Origin: Peristeroidobacter soli
Lineage (GTDB): Bacteria; Pseudomonadota; Gammaproteobacteria; Steroidobacterales; Steroidobacteraceae
Reading direction: 5' to 3'
NCBI RefSeq assembly: GCF_004138485.1
Contig: NZ_RYEV01000010.1
Coordinates: 62,001-126,000, forward strand
Length of the DNA: 64,000 nt
Within the stretch, counting starts at the first letter, position 1. Each line of letters starts with the position of its first letter. This document shows, in pieces, positions 60,320 to 64,000 of the stretch. Made by a program: the position numbers and the translations under genes. The notes beneath the pieces are model-generated. The model saw only the letters and a list, made by a program, of their open reading frames with translations. It was not told the origin of the DNA and did no database searches.

Positions 60320-60565
60320 TCAAGTGTCGCCGCCGTCGGGAGGTTGCTGCTGATCATTCGCGTCATTCGCGTGCTGGATCGCAGCCACTTGATCGGGATT
60401 GGGCGGCAACACCGGCGCCGTGTTCTGTGGCTTGAACTTGTGATAGCCCACAGCACCCACGGGTGTGATCAACGCATGCGTGTTGCCGTAACTCACACAG
60501 CCGCTCATCGCGGCGGCGATGCCAACAATGCCCACGATACTCAACCATCGTACTTTCATCATCAT
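60320..60565 (-). CDS. Small predicted lipoprotein
   Basis: An 81-residue protein with a lipoprotein signal: a hydrophobic core VRWLSIVGIVGIAAAM followed by SGC at the lipobox, then a short Pro/Gln/Asn-rich tail ending QQQPPDGGDT. Three consecutive ATG codons (60565, 60562, 60559) follow a GAGGG site, so the exact start is uncertain. Function unknown. Confidence 0.65.
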   Translation of the reverse strand: MMMKVRWLSIVGIVGIAAAMSGCVSYGNTHALITPVGAVGYHKFKPQNTAPVLPPNPDQVAAIQHANDANDQQQPPDGGDT

Positions 60566-60720
60566 GCGACCCTCGCGGGTGACCTGACTGCTAGTACAAC
60601 GCATGAAGCTGACTCGGGGCTGACGTTCGCGGGCGTTTTTATGCTGAATCGTGGCTGAATTGTGGGCGACATCACCACGCGCGCTGTCTTCGTTGCCCCA
60701 CAGGCGCGCAGAAGTTCCGT

Positions 60721-61527
60721 TCAGCGCGCGCCCCGATCCAAATTTAATCGCTCCACTTTTACACAATGGAACTTATTGCGGTCGGCGCTGTAATCCCAGC
60801 GTTCCGCGAGACAGGTCTGCGCATCCTCGCGCCTGATCAGATTCACTGAGTTGGGGTGTCGAGCGCGCACGCGTGTAGATACCGCCGTGCCCGCTTGCAC
60901 CACCCAGCATCGTCGCTGCAGCTCGGGGTAATGCTCGTGCAGAGGCGCGACGTAGGGAAGATGAATGTGCCCGCCCATGATCACGTCCGCGCCCGCGTTC
61001 GACCACGCGGGGATCGCTTCGGCATGCCCGTGCAGCCGGTTGTGAATTTCGCTCCCCCGAATCACATGCACCGGTTGATGGGTGACCACGATTCGCAGCT
61101 GATGCGCAGTGGCGGTCGCGAGCCGTTTTGATACTCGAAGGATTTGCTCACGGGACACTTCGCCATCCTTATGCCGGGCAGGCCGCGTCGTGTTCACGGC
61201 GATCACCATGACTTCATCGCTCTGCCACTCGGGCTCCAGGTTCGTGCCGAACGCGCGCTCGAAGCCCGCGTACGGATGAAACATTCGCGCGGGAAGATTG
61301 AACAATGGAATGTCGTGGTTGCCGGGAATCGCGACGACGGCGGGCGGCGCCAGGCGTGATACGAAGTCACGCGCCGCCTCGAACTGTGCCCGCCTCGCCC
61401 GCTGAGTGATGTCGCCCGAGACCACCAGGACCGCTGGCCGAACCTCCTCCGAAAGACGCAACAGCGCCTCGACCACCGCCGGCTGCTCCGTGCCGAAGTG
61501 CGGATCGGAAATCTGCAGCAGGGTCAT
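60721..61527 (-). CDS. Calcineurin-like metallophosphoesterase
   Basis: A 268-residue phosphodiesterase of the CpdA/Icc-like group. The di-metal site is seen in LLQISDPHFG, VVSGDITQRA, AIPGNHDIPLFN, VVTHQPVH and MGGHIHLPYV. The substrate could be a cyclic nucleotide or a lipid; since its ATG overlaps the stop of the lipid-kinase gene (ATGA), a linked lipid role is possible. Confidence 0.9.
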   Translation of the reverse strand: MTLLQISDPHFGTEQPAVVEALLRLSEEVRPAVLVVSGDITQRARRAQFEAARDFVSRLAPPAVVAIPGNHDIPLFNLPARMFHPYAGFERAFGTNLEPEWQSDEVMVIAVNTTRPARHKDGEVSREQILRVSKRLATATAHQLRIVVTHQPVHVIRGSEIHNRLHGHAEAIPAWSNAGADVIMGGHIHLPYVAPLHEHYPELQRRCWVVQAGTAVSTRVRARHPNSVNLIRREDAQTCLAERWDYSADRNKFHCVKVERLNLDRGAR

Positions 61528-62468
61528 TCGTCAGCCGAGGGCGTCAGCAGCATCAGCGGATGATCCGCGACTCGAAACGTGAGCGGCGGTTTGCACCAGA
61601 AGATCTCACCATCCACGGCCACTTTGAGTTGCCGCTGCCGGCCATTCAACAGGCGCACCGTCATGCTCCGGAATGGGAAATCGCGGATGCGCTCATCGTC
61701 GCCGAGTCTGCCCAGCATGCCACGCACGCCCAGCCACACCAGCTGAGCGGTCCCCACCGGCTCGACGATCACGGCCGCGAGCCGATGACGCTGGATGTCT
61801 TTGGCTTCATCGAGGCCCACCTGCTCCAACTGCAGCGCGTTGTTGCCGACAAAGATGCTCGGCGTGAGCAGGTGCTCGCTGCCCTGCTCGTGCTCGACTT
61901 CGACCAGCAACTGCCGGTGCTCGCGTAACAGCGTCTTCAATCCGGCCCACATCGCGACCGAACGGTGCCGTCCGTACTGACGTTTGTAGACTTCCCGATC
62001 CTGGAGCAACTCCGGATACAGGCCCAGGCTGGCATTCACCAGGAACGCCCGATCGTTCACCAGCCCGACCTGCACGGGCTTGAGCCGGGCGGTGAGCAGC
62101 GCGCTGGTCGCCGCCGTGGCATCGAGCGGAATGTCGTGTGCCCGGCTCGAATAGTTGAAGGTGCCTTGCGGAATGATGCCCAACGGCCGCCTCGAGGGCA
62201 GCACCGCCTGCACGACCGCATTGATGGTGCCATCGCCGCCCGCCACCACGACCGCACCGTCACTGCGAACCGCCGCGTCCGCCGCCTGCTTCGCAACCCT
62301 GCTGAGCTCGCCTGGATTCTCGATCAGCATGAACTCGTGCGGCCGATGCGCGGCGCGCAGGATGGCCTCGATTTGTTGCCGGGCTTCGTGCGCGTCCTTG
62401 GAGCCCGAGCCTGCATTGCTGACGATGTGGAGCGGCGCGTCTGGGGCAAGATTGGGGGCGGCGGCCAT
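61524..62468 (-). CDS. Diacylglycerol/sphingosine kinase-like (YegS/DagK) lipid kinase
   Basis: A 314-residue kinase of the DAGK catalytic family. The N-terminus LHIVSNAGSGSK and the glycine-rich VVAGGDGTINAVVQAVLPS give the nucleotide site, followed by GIIPQGTFNYSSRAHDIP and a C-terminal beta domain with KVAVDGEIFWCKPPL. The ATG at 62468 is chosen because the frame upstream has no family features. It is 147 bp from the divergent ligase gene. Confidence 0.88.
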   Translation of the reverse strand: MAAAPNLAPDAPLHIVSNAGSGSKDAHEARQQIEAILRAAHRPHEFMLIENPGELSRVAKQAADAAVRSDGAVVVAGGDGTINAVVQAVLPSRRPLGIIPQGTFNYSSRAHDIPLDATAATSALLTARLKPVQVGLVNDRAFLVNASLGLYPELLQDREVYKRQYGRHRSVAMWAGLKTLLREHRQLLVEVEHEQGSEHLLTPSIFVGNNALQLEQVGLDEAKDIQRHRLAAVIVEPVGTAQLVWLGVRGMLGRLGDDERIRDFPFRSMTVRLLNGRQRQLKVAVDGEIFWCKPPLTFRVADHPLMLLTPSADE

Positions 62469-62615
62469 GGGCGGTGAGGCAGTTGTTGCGGAAGATCGCC
62501 CCGGATCAATGCGCGATCCAGGCCCGAAGTTCACAGCGCTGCACGTTCTACGAGGCGAATGTCGGTCGTGGGCCTGCTTCCGCGTCTTCATCGAACAGGA
62601 CAGAATCAGTGCAGC

Positions 62616-64000
62616 ATGAAACGTTCCGCGGACAAGCCGCTCGAGAAGTACGGGCAGAAGCGCGCTTTTACCAAGACGCCCGAGCCCGCCCCCGCCGTGC
62701 CGACGAACCGGCAGGGCCCGCTGCTGTTCATCGTGCAGAAGCATGCGGCGCGTCGTCTGCACTACGATTTCCGGCTGGAGCTGGATGGCGTGCTGAAGTC
62801 CTGGGCCGTGCCCAAGGGGCCGTCGCTGCAGCCTGGCGAGCGACGCCTCGCGGTCGAGGTCGAGGATCATCCGTTCGACTATGCGTCGTTCGAAGGCGTC
62901 ATTCCCGAGAAGAACTATGGCGCCGGCAACGTGATCGTCTGGGACTGTGGCGTGTACTCACCCGATGAAGGCAGCGAGTATTCGTTCGACGATCGTGCGC
63001 AGGCCGAAGAGCGCCTGCGCCGTGAATATAAACAAGGCAAGCTGAGCTTCTTCCTGCGCGGCATCAAGCTCAAAGGCTCGTTCGCACTGGTTCGCACCAG
63101 TACCGATCAGCAATGGCTGCTGATCAAACACAAGGATCGGTTCATTGGCGGCGACGATCTGCTCGCCCACAACACTTCGGTGCTCACCGGCGACACGCTG
63201 GATGATGTGGCCGGGAGCACCAATCGCGAGCGGTTGTCCGCCAAGGAGCTCGCGCCCTCGGGGCCGTTCGAGAAGCTGCCGAATGAAATCGAGCCCATGC
63301 TCGCCGAGCCCGGCGACAACCTGGCCTCCGACGATCGCTGGAGCTTCGAGCCGAAGCTGGATGGTTACCGCATCATCGCATTCATCGACGGTGAGTCGGT
63401 GCATCTGCAGTCACGCCGCGGTCAGGATTACACCGCGTTGTTTCCCGAGGTGGTCGCGGAACTGAAGGCTCAGTGCGTCGGCTCGATGATCCTGGACGGC
63501 GAGATCGTCGCACTCGACGCCGAGGGTCGCCCCTCCTTCAACGCCATCCAGAATCGCGCGCAGATCAAAGGCCCGAAGGAGCTGGCCGAGGCGCAGCGCC
63601 AGACCCCGGTCATCTTCATTTGTTTCGACCTGCTGCATTTCGCGGGCATGAATCTGCGTGGCTCGACCTACGAGCAGCGCCGACGCTATCTGTCCCAATG
63701 TTTGTTGCCCGGCAGGCATCTGCAACTCATCCACGCCTCCGACAATGGCGAGGAGCTGCACGAAGCCGCGCTCGCCGCGGGCTTCGAGGGTACGGTCGCC
63801 AAGCGCAAGGACAGTGCTTATCAAGCCGGCCGCCGCTCGCCGCATTGGTTGAAGTTCAAATCCTTCACGACCCATGAATTCGTCATCGGCGGCTTCACCG
63901 CCGGCAAAGGCCAGCGCCGCTCGCTCGGCGCCCTGCTCCTGGGCTTCTGGAACAAAGATCAGCTGCAGTACGTGGGACACGTCGGCTCGGGCTTCAACGA
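62616..64000 (+). CDS. ligD: LigD-type ATP-dependent DNA ligase, 3' part cut off by window end
   Basis: The first 461 residues of a bacterial non-homologous end-joining ligase. The N-terminal phosphoesterase (3'-end-processing) domain shows QKHAARRLHYDFRLELDG (H43, H49), DHPFDYASFEGVIP (H85) and EKNYGAG. The ligase domain starts at about 220, with the adenylated lysine K247 in EPKLDGYR, then SMILDGEIVALD and EGTVAKRKDSAY. The order PE then ligase suggests a primase/polymerase domain beyond the window edge, as in Pseudomonas LigD. No ku gene is in the window. Confidence 0.93.
   Translation, partial: MKRSADKPLEKYGQKRAFTKTPEPAPAVPTNRQGPLLFIVQKHAARRLHYDFRLELDGVLKSWAVPKGPSLQPGERRLAVEVEDHPFDYASFEGVIPEKNYGAGNVIVWDCGVYSPDEGSEYSFDDRAQAEERLRREYKQGKLSFFLRGIKLKGSFALVRTSTDQQWLLIKHKDRFIGGDDLLAHNTSVLTGDTLDDVAGSTNRERLSAKELAPSGPFEKLPNEIEPMLAEPGDNLASDDRWSFEPKLDGYRIIAFIDGESVHLQSRRGQDYTALFPEVVAELKAQCVGSMILDGEIVALDAEGRPSFNAIQNRAQIKGPKELAEAQRQTPVIFICFDLLHFAGMNLRGSTYEQRRRYLSQCLLPGRHLQLIHASDNGEELHEAALAAGFEGTVAKRKDSAYQAGRRSPHWLKFKSFTTHEFVIGGFTAGKGQRRSLGALLLGFWNKDQLQYVGHVGSGFN

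Overview
The window is 64 kb of GC-rich chromosome from a gammaproteobacterium, most likely from the Steroidobacterales/Xanthomonadales side of the class. The grounds are a thrA-thrB-thrC operon with a fused aspartokinase/homoserine dehydrogenase, a PhoP/PhoQ-like pair, a full-length HrpA helicase, MsrP/MsrQ, a purB-nudJ-mnmA cluster resembling the enterobacterial one, and a TonB-receptor-based polysaccharide locus. The taxonomic placement is inference. No rRNA, tRNA, insertion sequence, prophage or CRISPR array was recognised.

Region 1-31.5 kb is mainly housekeeping. It holds ilvD (cut by the window edge) and a class II DAHP synthase (amino acid biosynthesis), then a lysine-degradation pair (saccharopine/lysine 6-dehydrogenase-like protein plus an ALDH7-type aldehyde dehydrogenase) and a ketopantoate-reductase-like gene. 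After these come a DUF1772 membrane protein, a membrane acyltransferase, a serine hydrolase, hrpA, and a PepSY protein with a PhoP/PhoQ-like two-component system. A glycine-zipper envelope protein follows, then the fumC-nudL-mazG unit, purB, nudJ, mnmA, acnA, an enoyl-CoA hydratase, a tandem-GFA protein, creD and the periplasmic methionine sulfoxide repair pair msrP-msrQ.

Region 31.5-44.3 kb is the accessory part. It is a hemicellulose (arabinoxylan/arabinan) utilisation locus read on the minus strand: CE1-like esterase, GH3, GH51 arabinofuranosidase, a TonB-dependent receptor, GH43 with a C-terminal CBM6-like domain, and a Tat-exported sugar-isomerase-like TIM barrel. An IclR-type regulator is read away from it. 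Between regulator and esterase lie remnants of a second TonB receptor (plug only) joined to what looks like the tail of a SapC-family gene, so the locus appears to have lost several kilobases by deletion. A perfect 14-bp stem-loop separates the receptor from the GH43 gene.

Region 44.4-64 kb starts with a QseB/PmrA-type response regulator, its histidine kinase and a MipA/OmpV outer-membrane protein. Similar TTAA direct-repeat boxes stand in front of the regulator and in front of mipA. Then come kynA, a YgjP-type metallopeptidase, a TPR-like secreted protein, tatD with an overlapping M20 dipeptidase, a degenerate NERD-like membrane protein, thrABC, a protein joining an ExeA-type AAA ATPase to an FHA domain, ghrA, a small lipoprotein, a metallophosphoesterase overlapping a lipid-kinase gene, and the 5' part of a LigD-type DNA ligase running off the end.

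The most unusual items are the damaged hemicellulose locus, the shared regulator/mipA boxes, -10 hexamers placed for leaderless transcription of purB and nudJ, the AAA-FHA fusion, and a series of strong intergenic stem-loops without U-tracts.
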